DNA from: Silurus meridionalis
Lineage: Eukaryota; Chordata; Actinopteri; Siluriformes; Siluridae
DNA length: 64,000 nucleotides
Reading direction: 5' to 3'
Assembly: GCF_014805685.1 (NCBI RefSeq)
Contig: NC_060885.1
Span: 8,988,632-9,052,631 of the forward strand
Shown here: piece by piece, positions 48,598 through 61,880 of the stretch
How positions within the stretch are numbered: position 1 is the stretch's first letter
Layout of the letters: each line of letters starts with the position of its first letter
Position numbers and translations under genes: made by a program
The notes under the pieces: model-generated
The model's input: only the letters and a program-made list of their open reading frames with translations
Told to the model about the DNA's origin: nothing
Databases searched by the model: none

Positions 48598-49316
48598 TCA
48601 TATAACTCCAATCTTATCATCCCTGCACTGGCTTTCTGTTAAGTTTCGAATCGACTACAAACTACTGCTTCTTACTTATAAAACACTAAATTGTTTAGCT
48701 CCGATGTATCTATCCAGTCTTCTAACACGCTACAATCCGTTACGCTCCTTGAGATCTCAAAACTCTGGACTTTTAGTAGTTCCTAGAATAGCAAAGTCCA
48801 CAATAGGTGGTAGATTATTCTCACATTTAGCTCCTAAACTTTGGAATAGTCTTCCTGACAGTGTTCGGAGCTCAGACACACTCTCCCAGTTTGAGTGCAG
48901 ATTAAAAACTTATATTTTTAGCAAATCCTACACATAACATACGTCACAAATCATAAATTTGTGCTTTAGTACATCTGAATCAAATGCACATTATCAACTT
49001 GTGCTGTTAATATCATGAACAGCAGCTACGCTAATTTCTCTCCACTGCTTCTCTTTCTCTCCCCATCCCAAGGCATCCTGATGTTTGGCTAGCTCCAGTC
49101 ACGTCCTCATGAAGATGATGGACCTTGCAAACTTCATGTTCCACCCAAAGACGTACCAGTGCCAGCTGGATCCCACTTCATGTGTGGAGTTTTGACATTG
49201 GACCTCCTGGTGTATGTAAAGGCTCTGGCATGGAGAAGCTGGTGTTGGATCAGTGATGACGAAAATGTTGAGCTATTTTATGAGTTGCTTAGTAGCTCCT
49301 AGTATTATAACCACAA

Positions 49317-49487
49317 GGTTTCACAAGCCAGTGCACTCTTAGTGCCGCTCCCAAGCCCGGATAAATAGGGAAGGTTGTGTTAGGAAGGGCATCCAGCGTA
49401 AAAACATGTGCCATATCAAACATGCAAATCATGAATACAGATTTTGATCCGCTGTGGCGACCCCTAATGGGAGAAGCTGAAAGAAAG
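49317..49487 (+). mobile_element. Nested RTE-like LINE 3'-end insert within the L2 3' UTR
   Basis: GGTTTCACAAGCCAGTGCAC to CTAATGGGAGAAGCTGAAAG interrupts the L2 3' UTR. The minus-strand sister copy at 19041-19612 reads straight through the site (ACCACAAATGACTG on the complementary strand), so it is an empty site. GGAAGGGCATCCAGCGTAAA and TCCGCTGTGGCGACCCCTAA recall the 3' end of a common fish RTE-type LINE. The target duplication is only 2-3 bases and ambiguous. Confidence 0.75.
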
Positions 49488-49830
49488 AATGACTGTATAA
49501 GACTGTAGAAAGAACATGACTTATAATCTTACACTCCAGTGCTCATGTTAGTTCTCACTCTCCAGTGTTCTGTATTGTTTAAAGATGAATGATCACACTC
49601 TTGATGTCACCCAAATGAGGATGGGTTCCCCTTTTGAGTCTGGTTCCTCTCAAGGTTTCTTCCTCATGACATCTAAGGGAGTTTTTCCTTGCCACAGTCA
49701 CCACGGCTGCTCATCAGGGATAAATGCACACCATTCACCTTGACTGTTGATTTCTGTAAAGCTGCTTTGAGACAATGTCTGTTGTGATAGGTGCTATAGA
49801 AATAAACTTGACTTGACTTGACTTGTTCTG

Positions 49831-50963
49831 ACACCTAGGTGGTGGAACAAACTTTCACTTGTCCAAGCACCTGAGTCACTCTTCCAGCAGTACTTAAATT
49901 AACAATTTATATACAAAATCAAACTTTCTACCTAACTATACTCTTCTACTCCCTATACAATTCCCAACAAAGTTTTAGATTTATGATATTCCTAGTCTGT
50001 GTCCTGATAAACCAGCATCAGTATGTATTAATTGATAGAGATTTCAAAGCACTTTTCTCTGTTTTTTTAATTTAGGACATACCAAGAAAAAACAGTCAGT
50101 CATTGGTGGTTGTCAACAAAGAACTCTCAAAAACGTTAATCAGAAGACCTGAGTGATCTAATGGAGAAGTAATGATGAAGAAGATTACTGCTGTATTTGG
50201 GTGTGAGACCAGAAAGTGTCTTATGGATATAAAGAAAGAATTTAAAATCAGTCCTGAAGTTCACAAGCTATTACAGAGACACTAATACATCAGTAATGAC
50301 CTGAGTATGAGTAGAATTGAGTAGAAATGTTATTATAAACCACTTCATTTAAGATAATTCCAATTAGTAAATAACTGGAATTCCAGGTCTTTTCAGTAAG
50401 TCAGATAATTTGATTAATTTGGCTCATAAGCGATGATTCTTTTGATTCTTTTGAATAATTAATGTCATTTGTGTCTACATTGTACAGAGTTTGTGATCTT
50501 TGACAGCATTGCTATATTGCCTTATCTTTGGCGGAAATATCCTAGTTTCATGAAATACCCAAATTTTACCAACCAACTTCTAATTAACAAAATAACATTA
50601 CTTCATTATTTTATAATATACAAACTTATGAATCAGTATTACAAATCCCCAGTGTTATTACAGTAAAAATAAATATGAGACAGTTGTTACAATGGTTTGA
50701 TTAATTTCCACTGCAATGGAGCAGCATTGCTTATAAAAAGGAATGAATGAATAGAAAAGGCTACTGTATACTTTATTCAAGTTGACTTAGATGCTATAGA
50801 TATTGTAGAACTATTGTTCAGGTTTTTTTATGCTTAATTTATTTAATCTCTCTCTGCTGCTTCTTTGTGTGACCTTGCTCAAACTTTTGTCATTCTTTAC
50901 ATTGCTTTTCTTATTCTTTACATTAAAAGCAACATCTTGCGTTGAGACATAAAGATCTGTCAT

Positions 50964-50968
<5 letters not shown>
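49831..50968. other. Intergenic, no gene seen
   Basis: 49831-49930 still resembles LINE C-terminal coding (GGTGGAACAAACTTTCACTT). The rest is AT-rich. Confidence 0.45.

Positions 50969-51031
<63 letters not shown>
50969..51031. repeat. (TA)n microsatellite
   Basis: About 31 TA units on the left of the hAT element. Confidence 0.95.

Positions 51032-52769
<1,738 letters not shown>

Positions 52770-52820
<51 letters not shown>
52770..52820. repeat. (CA)n microsatellite
   Basis: About 25 CA units. Confidence 0.95.
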
Positions 52821-52823
<3 letters not shown>

Positions 52824-54884
52824 GAGTTTGTTCTAAATGTAAAATGCAAGCTTATAACAGCACCTACATTTTGGTGGACAAGATTTATTATAGAGAGATG
52901 ACAAAATAACATTATATTCCATCTAGGAGTCTGAGGTAAAATAACAGAACAAATCGACACATCTACACTTATGTACATGAGAGGCGACATCTTCTGCATG
53001 GAGATGACCCAAATCTGCCAGATCACAGAGATTCCTTCCCTTCTGTTTTAATTACACCTGTGGGAGTTCATCAGGAAATGGATTAGCAATGAGCAGACTC
53101 AGTCTTATCAGTCTTCAAAATAAGATATACTGTATGCGTAGTCCTGCCACCTGGTATAATGCCTAATACTGTACATGCACATGTGTGATTTAAGTGATCC
53201 ATCCTAATACTTTTGCCTGAAACTGTTGCTTCTGACTCACTGTTTGCTGCTATGCATAGTTCTGAACAAATAGTTTGTTAAGATGGCAATTCCCAAAAGT
53301 GTCCAGGACTCACCATTGCTTCAGTAGATAATCTTACCTAAGCACTCTAGACTGCTATTTAAGAACTGCTTATGTAATAATATAGACTATAACTCTCAGT
53401 ATGACACCCAGTACACTCCAATATAATTAAAATACACTCTGTGTTTAAATCTTCCTCCTTTTCAATCTGGGTCATTTCAAATACTCTTCCTCACACTGTC
53501 TTTTCCTCACTATTGTCTTGTACAGTCTGCATTGTGACAACATCTACTGTGAAAAACACCTTTCCAATACCACTGTAATGAACCCAAACACAATCACTTT
53601 CATTCATTTCATTCACCATTGTGACTAGGATTTATTTATTGAATGTACATGTATAACTTTAAAACCATGATAAACACATTAATAATCAAAGATATAAAAT
53701 TACAACATTGCTGGCAACAGTTTTTTGTCATTAATTATATAAAAGAAGTGCTGCCTGAAATTGACAAAAATAGCCATCAATATAACAACAATAATTATAC
53801 CATCTGTTACATGTGTATATAGATTTATAGTTCTTATGTATTTTTCTTTAAATAAAACTATTCTTTATTTTTGCCAATTATTGAAACACAAAAAACTGAA
53901 CAAAATAGAAAACAAAAACATGCAACATAAGTTTATTTTTTTAATAAATTATATAAATATATGTCTCTTAGTCTCAACACCCAATGTTCATTTCATACTA
54001 AGGCTATACACCTATTCATTTATCTATATTATTTTGTTTTTAGGCATTTTTGTCTGAAAATAATGCATATATTTTTTACATACATACAAACATACATACA
54101 TTTAATAACTTTGTGAGACGTTTTTTCCAAGACCACCCACTGGTAATGAATAATCATAAGCAGACCCTTGATATTTATTAATATTCATCAGGCAATTCCA
54201 CAGCTGCTGCTTATTTATTGCATTTTTGCTGGATTCTGATGCAAAGTGTTGTAAGTGCAGGATTTAGGATATTCAGAACAATACCGTTAACAGAACAACA
54301 GTAAATTAGCAGAACCTGGGCTATAAGCTGCAAATGATTTAGTAGTATAACAGTATGATGTCTCTGCATAAATAGTCTTAAATGCTGTAATATGTAGTTT
54401 AATGACAGCTAAATCAGCTGTCTAGTAGCATATTAAACAAAAACTATGTTGCACTTCCAATAAGCAAAATTAATAATAATAAAAAAAATAGTCACTTGTT
54501 TCTGTACTCAACCAGTATTATAAAATCAAAGATGATAAAAACACAAATTAATAAACCTTTAAGAACCCTATGCTGTAAATTCTGTCCTGACTAAAATGTT
54601 ATTGTTATTTGCTTCTTTACAGGAAGAATTTCTCAAAGCTTTTTTCACTCCTTTTTCGAGGTAATTTTGAAGATCGAATCAAACGTTCGGTGACTAAAAA
54701 GTTGTGTAAAAACTGCGCTGAAATTGCACTTGATAGCAAATGTATCACTGCAGTTCCTCGATATTAGCCGGAGATGTGGAGCAGTTGTTTTCATTTTTTT
54801 AAGCTTTTTGTTGAATGTCAGTAAAAAAAATTTCATTAAACAAAACAAAAAAAAATAATAATAAAGACCTTATAGTACTACCTG

Positions 54885-54920
<36 letters not shown>

Positions 54921-54985
54921 TGTGCACTTATGCATGGTGTTTTGCAATTCATTGACTCAAATTGAATTAATATTGTATTTTCTTG
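52821..54985. other. AT-rich intergenic stretch
   Basis: Very AT-rich at 53600-54120, where a Lys/Ile-rich ORF of 98 codons is low-complexity. (TA)n at 54887-54917. No gene. Confidence 0.5.
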
Positions 54986-54989
54986 ACAG

Positions 54990-55155
54990 TCTTCTTCCAG
55001 GCCACCAGAGGGCACCCTCATTCACACTCTGCCTCACTTCCTGTGTTTGTGTGAACCTGTTTTGTGGCCCTTGCCTTATTCTGACCCAAGGTCGACTCCA
55101 GATCTCACCCAGCCCTGACCTGGAAGACGTGCTTACTGAAGACACTGAATAAATG
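54990..55155 (+). other. GC-richer repeat-like segment ending in AATAAA
   Basis: After TCTTGACAGTCTTCTTCCAG (acceptor-like) comes GGCACCCTCATTCACACTCT and CTCACTTCCTGTGTTTGTG, then CTCACCCAGCCCTGACCTG, ending TGAATAAATGG at 55145. It may be the end of a dispersed fish repeat or a terminal exon. The ORF through it is proline/serine/leucine-rich with no domain. I favour a repeat. Confidence 0.3.
55002..55015 (+). promoter_or_regulatory. CTCF-type motif
   Basis: CCACCAGAGGGCAC fits the vertebrate CTCF core CCASYAGRKGGCRS at every position. It lies in a repeat-like segment, and several CTCF sites are known to be spread by repeats. Binding is not shown. Confidence 0.45.
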
Positions 55156-55739
55156 GTATGCTGTGTTAGTAATATTTTTACAATTGATCATGCTATTGAT
55201 TTTTTTCTACACATTCCAGGCATACACATCAATTCCAACGGTGTTTGTGCACCAGTATAAGCATATCAAGTGTACTATCTTTTCCCTCTGTAGACTGACT
55301 GTCTTTGGATGGAAGCAAATTCTGGCCACAGTGGTCTTGATTTATTTGTTCGGCACAAGGTTTAGGGCATGCTTTATGGGACAACCGTTACAGACAGAGT
55401 GCTGGCAGAACGAGCCAACTGGCACTGCCAGGGTTCACTCATAAACAGATGAGTTTGTAGTCAGGCACAGCAGCTGAGAGGAGTCTTTCAGTCTCATTAA
55501 TTTCACTGAAGCCTTCAGTAATGCATGCAAGTCCATTTTATTACCAATCTCGTGGTTCAGGGACACAGAAGGGTACACGCACTCAACGCTTAATGATTTT
55601 TTTTTTGTTTGTTTCAGATCAGATTGTTCTGGGTCTACCTGTGCACTCAAAGTAATTAAGCTAGTAGTGGTTTCATTGCTACAAAACATTTGTTGCCAGC
55701 TACCATTTGCTTCAGATGAATTAAGGATTGGATGAAACA
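55156..55739. other. Intergenic, no gene seen
   Basis: A plus ORF (55163-55444) and a minus ORF (55435-55740) have no recognisable domain. 55510-55590 shares words with 56405-56570 (GCATGCAA, TCCATT, TTCAGGGACACAGAAG). Confidence 0.4.
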
Positions 55740-57720
55740 ACGGAGAGATAAATGCATAGATGGATGAATGAATGGATGATTAGATGTGTGGATGCTTACA
55801 TTGCTAAATAGTTTTGGTGACTCGATGGGTGGTTAGATGCATGCTTTGATAATAATCTTAGATGATCTATTATGAAAGGATGCTTACATTCATGGATGGA
55901 TCAATAAGTAGTTTACTGGATGCTTGATGCAAAGAATGTTTGTTTCAATGAATACCCTTGAATGACTGAATGGATGGATGGATGGATGGATGGATGGATG
56001 GATGGGGAGTGACTGATTGCTTGTCTAAATGGATGGTTGAATGGCAGATGCTTGAATTCATGCTTGCACTGATGATAGATGGCTGCATGGATAAATGAAG
56101 GAATAGATGTAAGGATGGTTGCCTATATTAATTAAATTGTTCAGTTAATGGATTGCTGGGTGAGTGGATGACTGCACATTTGAATGAATGTTTTGATGAA
56201 CTGATGATTTATTTTTTTTATTGATGATAGCTCGCTGGTTGGCTGGATAGATTTAAGGTTGCCACAGATAGAATGCTAGATTGATTGATTAGCAGAATGG
56301 ATAAATAAATAGATTTATTTATTGATATATGCAGGAACAGTCTTAATTTATAAACATATGGATGGATGGATGGATGGATGGATGGATGGATGAACAGTTG
56401 CATTTATTCTCTTCACTAAAGCATGCAAATCCAAATATGTCTTTGAGAACAGGTATACAAGGTCATTGACACTGAGAACCTCTCCAATGGGTATTGAATA
56501 TAATGCATTAAATGTCCATTTCCTTACACACTGTTAGTTCAGGGACACAGAAGGACACACCTTTATATATATTTACAGATATATATATGTAAAGAGAATC
56601 ACTTTTTAGTCATAGAAGATTTATTAGAGATGGGTCCTTAAATGAATGGATGGATTTTTGGACAGATTGGTGAACGGATGCCTCCTCAATTGAATGCTTG
56701 CTATTATAATAGAGTCTTAGATGTTTGTGTTATTTACTTCTAATAATTCCTTTAGCTACATCTCATTCATTCTATTAAGATTTCTTCTGGCAGAAACTCC
56801 TTATATCTGCATAAATAATTAACACTTTATGATAGAGTCATATAAAAAAGACAAACTCTCTTTGCCCAAGGCACTAAATCTACATATTGATGACAGTTGA
56901 GTGCAATTGTTGTAATGGTGGTGCAGGTGTTTCTGTGTACATGATGGCTCAAAGAGTGGTGAAAGTATTCAGCTAAGACAAATATTGTTACTAGGTTTAA
57001 CAGCTCTCAAACTTACTAATGAATCACTCTGTTATCATTTCACTCACAGTGCCTATAATAAAATGTTTGCATTGGGGCAGAGGTGAAAAAATACTTGCAT
57101 AAATGTATTGCATGTACTTTAAATTTAACTTTACTTAAGTAATGTCCTAATAGGGAAAAAAGTAACAGAGATGCAGGGTAAAGGATTTCTGGGAGGCCCA
57201 ACAGCCGATTGTTTACTACAGAGACACAAGCAATATTATCTGTCATGATGGAAAAATCTTTTGCCTATGCTACTGAGACTAGACTTTGAAGATGTGTCCA
57301 GAATGGCTGGAGGAGCACATGGAGGACAAAATGCAAGCTGAATATTTAATAATATTGTAATAAAAAAAATAATATATATAAAAGGAAGTTGTTAAATTGT
57401 AAGTTATTTTTTTATTTAAAATCTTTCTCAGCTGTTTTGAATGGATAGATGTTTCCACTGTTAATAATTGTAGATGGATGGATGGATGGATGGATGGAAA
57501 AATGTATAGGAGTTTTAGATGCTCATTTGGATGCTTGAATGAAGAGATTAATGGATGGGTGTACATTTGCTATAATGCATGATTCTTTGATGCATTCTCA
57601 GATGACTGGATTACTAGTTCTAAGTTGCTTAAATAGATGCTTACCTTGACAGTGGCCTTAACTTTAATGAATGACTGGATGCTTGGATGAATCGTATGGT
57701 TGGATGGTTGATTAAATGGA
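55740..57720. repeat. Decayed GGAT/ATGAATGG array, about 2 kb
   Basis: The words TGGATGGATG, ATGGATGA, GGATGCTT and TGAATGAATG recur throughout, with clean (GGAT)n cores at 55971-56006, 56359-56391 and 57473-57498. Between them the same words are spread apart. The minus ORFs with Ser/Ile/His/Pro runs are repeat-encoded. Confidence 0.75.
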
Positions 57721-58317
57721 TTCAAGTTTTGAGGGTGTTATTAGATTATTGGTTGGTTAGCTTTTCTGGTACATAACTACTGGTAATTCAGCCATTATAA
57801 AATGTATTTATCCAATTGGATCATATGGGTTTAAAACAATGATGGCATGGTGTTTATTTTGTAAGAAATTAATATCCTGAGAATGCGAGATAATTTCTTC
57901 CAAATAATTCATTTGAAAAAATAAACACAATTACATTTCACAACATATCAATACAATAGCATTGGTATCTTGCAGCCACAATATAACAATTTGTGACCTT
58001 GAAATATTATATTGTAGCCTTAGTTTAAAACTTCATGATTATCGCTTATTAAATAAAAAAAACATCATACCACCCCAATGGCTCCATAAACTTGGTGGGG
58101 ATTTTTTTGTGCTGGTTTTCTTGCTCCTGCACAGTTTTTTTTTTCCCAGAAATGTTTTTGTATAAATAATCAAATCATATTCACTCTATTATCTCTGTCC
58201 CCTGTCAGCAGCTTCACCTTCTTTTTCACCGTATCATTTCTTTGGTAAGATATATTAGATAGTATCGGGCAAATTTTAGGTGAGTGTTCTCCTCGGGGAA
58301 TCCACACTCGCACAAAA

Positions 58318-58318
<1 letters not shown>
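57721..58318. other. AT-rich stretch, no gene seen
   Basis: No recognised coding or repeat family. Confidence 0.5.

Positions 58319-58379
<61 letters not shown>
58319..58379. repeat. (CA)n microsatellite
   Basis: About 30 CA units. Confidence 0.97.
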
Positions 58380-58381
<2 letters not shown>

Positions 58382-58589
58382 CAATACTCACACCATTGTC
58401 AGTGGCTCGTCCTACATAAAAAATTCAGAAGCACCTTTAAATAAGCCTGTGTGTATATATGGGTGTGTATATACATGTTTATGTTCATTTGCATGATTAG
58501 GTGCATCTGGCAAACCAATAATTCCAATACCAATAATCGCTAAGGCGATACTGTATCACCTTACGGTAAACACATTACATGCAAGACTT

Positions 58590-59560
58590 TTTTAATCTGG
58601 ATTATCTTTCTTTCTAATGAAGCACATCTGTTTCAAATAAACGCATTGTCCCCATGCAACTGTAATTGTAGCAAATGTAATTAGTCTAAATTTTAAAGCA
58701 TGCAGCAGAGTGCTATTCCATCAGTGGACCCGGATACATGCCCCGGGGGTTAATCGAAGCCGTGTGGGGATTTTGGAGTTTGGAACATTGCCCTTAACCT
58801 CTTTTTCTGACAGCAGAGGAAGTTATTATTGCAGCCCAGCCTTACAACATGCTAATTAACAAGGCAGGATATTGTCTGAGACAAAAGACAAAAATGTATC
58901 TGGTTTAGTGTAGAAGCTGCCAAACGAACACTTTGATGCATGAGATAGAAGATCTTGATGCCACTTTCCAGAGACCTTATTTACAAGGTAGAGAATAAAA
59001 AAGTTATATTTATGATTGCTTCAATGTGCTGCAAATGGATCCAAGGTGAATTCCACGAACAGGACAAAAACAGAAAGGAAGACTAAATCAATCTGCTCTC
59101 TACCCATCACCCAGAATTAATCGATTGCGGTTTTACTTTCATTCAGCCTGCTGCAGTAAGACTGAGTTACAGGAACATGTACTTCATCTTAAAAGTGGCA
59201 GAACGTGAGCGGTTAAAAATATAAATAAATAAATAAATCAGCTTTTGTGCCATATTCAGCTGGCCAATTGAAAATAACAGAGAGGAACGAGGTGCACTAT
59301 ACGTTGTCAATGTTCTATGATGGTAAATTATGTTAACCTTCGTACACTCTTTCGCATTTCATGCCAGGCTCTTAAATAGGCCCCCACCTGAGTAAGGTGT
59401 ACTTGCAGTGCTGCCAGCAGTGAATTTAATTTTAATATCCCATGTCATGAAGTTGCATTAAATGTCAGATTGTAATATATCTTCCTGGGGTGAGAGTATA
59501 ATGAGAGCACACAGGGATGGAGAAGAAAGTCTGTTTAACTCGCATTAAATAATAATTTTA
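58590..59560. promoter_or_regulatory. Candidate conserved non-coding block, about 1 kb
   Basis: The longest stretch of complex, non-repetitive sequence in the window. It holds ATGCCCCGGGGGTTAATCGA near 58740, ACATGCTAATTAACAAGG near 58848, ATTAATCGATTGCGGTTTTA near 59115, and CACCTGAGTAAGGTG at 59385-59399. There is no long open frame on either strand, and no repeat family matches. In teleost gene deserts such blocks are often enhancers of developmental genes; here that is inference. Confidence 0.45.
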
Positions 59561-60354
59561 AAAAATCTCACACAAAAGAGACAATTTTAACAAAGGCACA
59601 AGAACCAATGTCTACAGCTTAACTATAGCATTAACAATTTACTTCAGTGATATAGTTGACAGCTGAACACTAAGCTTTTCTGCTTTTGGCATTAAAAGTA
59701 GTTTATAAATAAATGAGAATCCAATTCTGCTGGCACTTTAACCAATTTACTGGAACATATATGCTTCTGGTAGTGGTTACTTTGATCTCACTCAGATTTT
59801 TATTTAGGTAAATCTCTTTGACAGGCAAAGGTGGGACCTCTGAGTCACATACATTTTTACCTATTTTGAGTTATGAACGATTAGCAAAATTTTTATGAGG
59901 CCAGTTTTGAGCTGTCTATTACAGGGTAGTCTAGATGCTATAACGTAGACAGTATGCTATAGCATAAGTCATTCGCAATCTCTTTATATTGTGTTAAACT
60001 TCACTGGTCATTCATTTCATATCAGTGATAAAGGTTTTGAACAAAAACAATAAGCATGCTCATCGATTAATAAGTGATTTGTTCAAAAGTAATTTTTTTT
60101 AATTCTGTTGTAATCTGCTGTGATGAAAAAGAAATAAAATACTGCGTTTTTCAAAACACTTTTGCATGTTTCTAGTAACTCTGCCTCATTTCACAACATC
60201 CTTTTTAACACTGATAATTTTTTCTGCAATTGAAGTCCTTAATGTTTTTGATTTTTCACGTATGATACTGGTAATGAAACACCGAATATATAAAAGTTTG
60301 TTTTTCTATTCCTGAATATGCTATACCGTACATGTTCTCCAAAAAACATCTTTG
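59561..60354. other. Intergenic, no gene seen
   Basis: AT-rich. The minus ORF at 60256-60477 lies partly over the LINE 3' UTR and is a chance reading. Confidence 0.5.
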
Positions 60355-61880
60355 CCCACCCTTTGCATTTACAACTGTCATTTCTACCACATATAGCTGA
60401 TTCAGTACACAGTGAAATAAGACAACATTCCTCCAGAACCCTGGTGCTACATAAAACAACAAAGTGCTACAACACACAACATAAAGCTACATAACAGAAC
60501 ACAGAGCAAGGACTAAATTAAGTGTCCTCGCCAAATAAAATGCATCATGTTCAACTGAGTGCAAACAGTGCAGACAAAAAACATTGCAGACATACAACAC
60601 AAGACAGTCTGGGACAGATACAAAAAACACAAGATAGTGCTGACTAGTAAACCTACTGTATTCACTGATTATACAGTAATGTGCAAAAGAGGACTATAAA
60701 GGACAATAAACAGGAGGGTATATGTAAACATAAACACAGTGCAGTGCAAAAACAGCAGTAGCAGCTGTCGAGAGGTGCAAAAACAGCATGTAAACCATAT
60801 AATATGATTAAATATAAATAATAAATGGTGGTGGAAAGAATGGAGATGAGTAATGTGTGTGTGTTGAGTTTGAGTTTAGTTCTGAGTGTTGAGTAGCCTG
60901 ATGGTTAGAAGGAAAAAACTGTTGGCCCGAATTCAGAACCTCTTTCCTGATGGCAGGAGGGTGAAGAGAGTGTGTGGGAGAGAGACTTCAATAATATACT
61001 CAGCTGTCTTCACTATCCTCTGTAAGGTCTTGTGATCCAAGACGTTGCAGTTCCCAAGCCAGGCAGTGATGCAGCTGCTCATAATGCTCTTGATGGTCCC
61101 TCTGAAACAAAGGGCTTTCTAAAGGCCGCCATGTCCCCTGCTCTGAAGGTGGAGTTTCTTTTTTTTCAGCAGCGCATGCACTTTTGTGGTCATCCACGAC
61201 TTCTGGTTGGAGCATGTAGTGATGGTCTTGAAGATGGTCACATCATCAACGCACTTGCTGATGTAGCTGGTCACAGATGATGTGTACTCCTCCAAGTTGA
61301 TGAAATCGCCATTGTTTGCAGCCTCCCTAAACATGTCCCAGTCAGTTTCACCTGTTTCAGAACCGGCTTAAAGCTATTGATGAGTGATCTATATGCTGAA
61401 ATTAGCAGAACAGAGATGTGATTTGAGTAGCCAAGGTGGGGGCAGGGCATGTTTGTGTAAACAAAGATCCAGCGTGTTCACCCCTCTTGTTGCAAAGTCC
61501 ACATGCTGATGGAGTTTAGGGAACACAGTCCTGAGATTTGCATGGTTGAAATCTCTGGCGAAAATAACAAAATCCATTGGGGTGAGCATTCTGCAGGTCG
61601 CTAATAGCCCCATAGAGTTAACGCAGTGCCGCAGAGCATTAGTGCTGAGGGGAAATGTACACTCTGGGATTGAAAGCTGTGGTGAATTCCCAGGGTAAAT
61701 AATATGGCCTGCATTTAACAGTCACATACTCCACTAGCGATGAGCAATAGCATGAGACAAGCACCATTCCGTGTTGATATAAACACACACGCCTTCATAG
61801 CGAGTCTTACCGCACAAAGCTACATTTCTTTCGGCATGAAACACGGCTAGCCCGTCTAGCTGAATGGCGGTGTTCGGAAC
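60355..61880 (-). mobile_element. Jockey/CR1-superfamily (Rex1-like) LINE lacking the reverse-transcriptase core
   Basis: Read on the minus strand from high to low coordinates. 61880-61389: endonuclease C-terminal half with DFVIFARDFNHANL and FATRGVNTLDLCL. 61334-61119: linker with [20 protein letters not shown] and [13 protein letters not shown]. 61100-60880: reverse-transcriptase C-terminus (SCITAWLGNCNVL-like, FTLLPSGKRF then stop, SFFLLTIRLLN). 60880-60355: 3' UTR with TTTCACTGTGTACTGAATCA and ATGTGGTAGAAATGACAG. The reverse-transcriptase core is deleted at about 61115. The G of the endonuclease G-D-F-N box is R. Overlapping plus ORFs are shadows. Confidence 0.8.
61389..61613 (-). pseudogene. 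LINE endonuclease fragment (Rex1-like)
   Basis: An open frame within the LINE above. From family knowledge the apurinic-type endonuclease nicks target DNA for reverse transcription. RDFNHANLRT replaces the usual G-D-F-N, and the C-terminal S-D-H box is missing because the frame ends before it. Confidence 0.7.

Larger units (their letters stand above)
47880..49830 (+). mobile_element. L2-type LINE, reverse transcriptase to 3' end, 5'-truncated and broken
   Basis: It runs from GIQGHALSWFKAYLS upstream of ORF 48016-48597 through MPQGSVLGPLLFTIYM, the catalytic region YADTQLYILS, LNSDKTEILLIG and KDLGVILDSNLSF to CNALLGG. The catalytic Y-A-D-D box has lost one D (codons TAT GCT GAT ACC), so the enzyme would be dead. 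About 15 codons are deleted near 48575, with a frameshift. The rest (HITPILSSLHW, RLFSHLAPKLWNSLPDS) ends at 48937. The 3' UTR ends in CTTGACTTGACTTGACTTG. It carries a nested insert at 49317-49487. The minus ORF at 48129-48398 is a shadow. Confidence 0.9.

Noticed and set aside
53155..53230. CCTAATACTTTTGCCTGAAAC as a Tc1 end
   Set aside because: Only a short word matches, and no inverted partner or transposase piece is near.
53761..54057. 98-codon ORF in AT-rich DNA
   Set aside because: Lys/Ile/Asn/Tyr-rich composition expected of chance reading in AT-rich sequence.
61032..61280. Plus-strand ORF in the LINE region
   Set aside because: Shadow of the minus-strand Rex1-like LINE.
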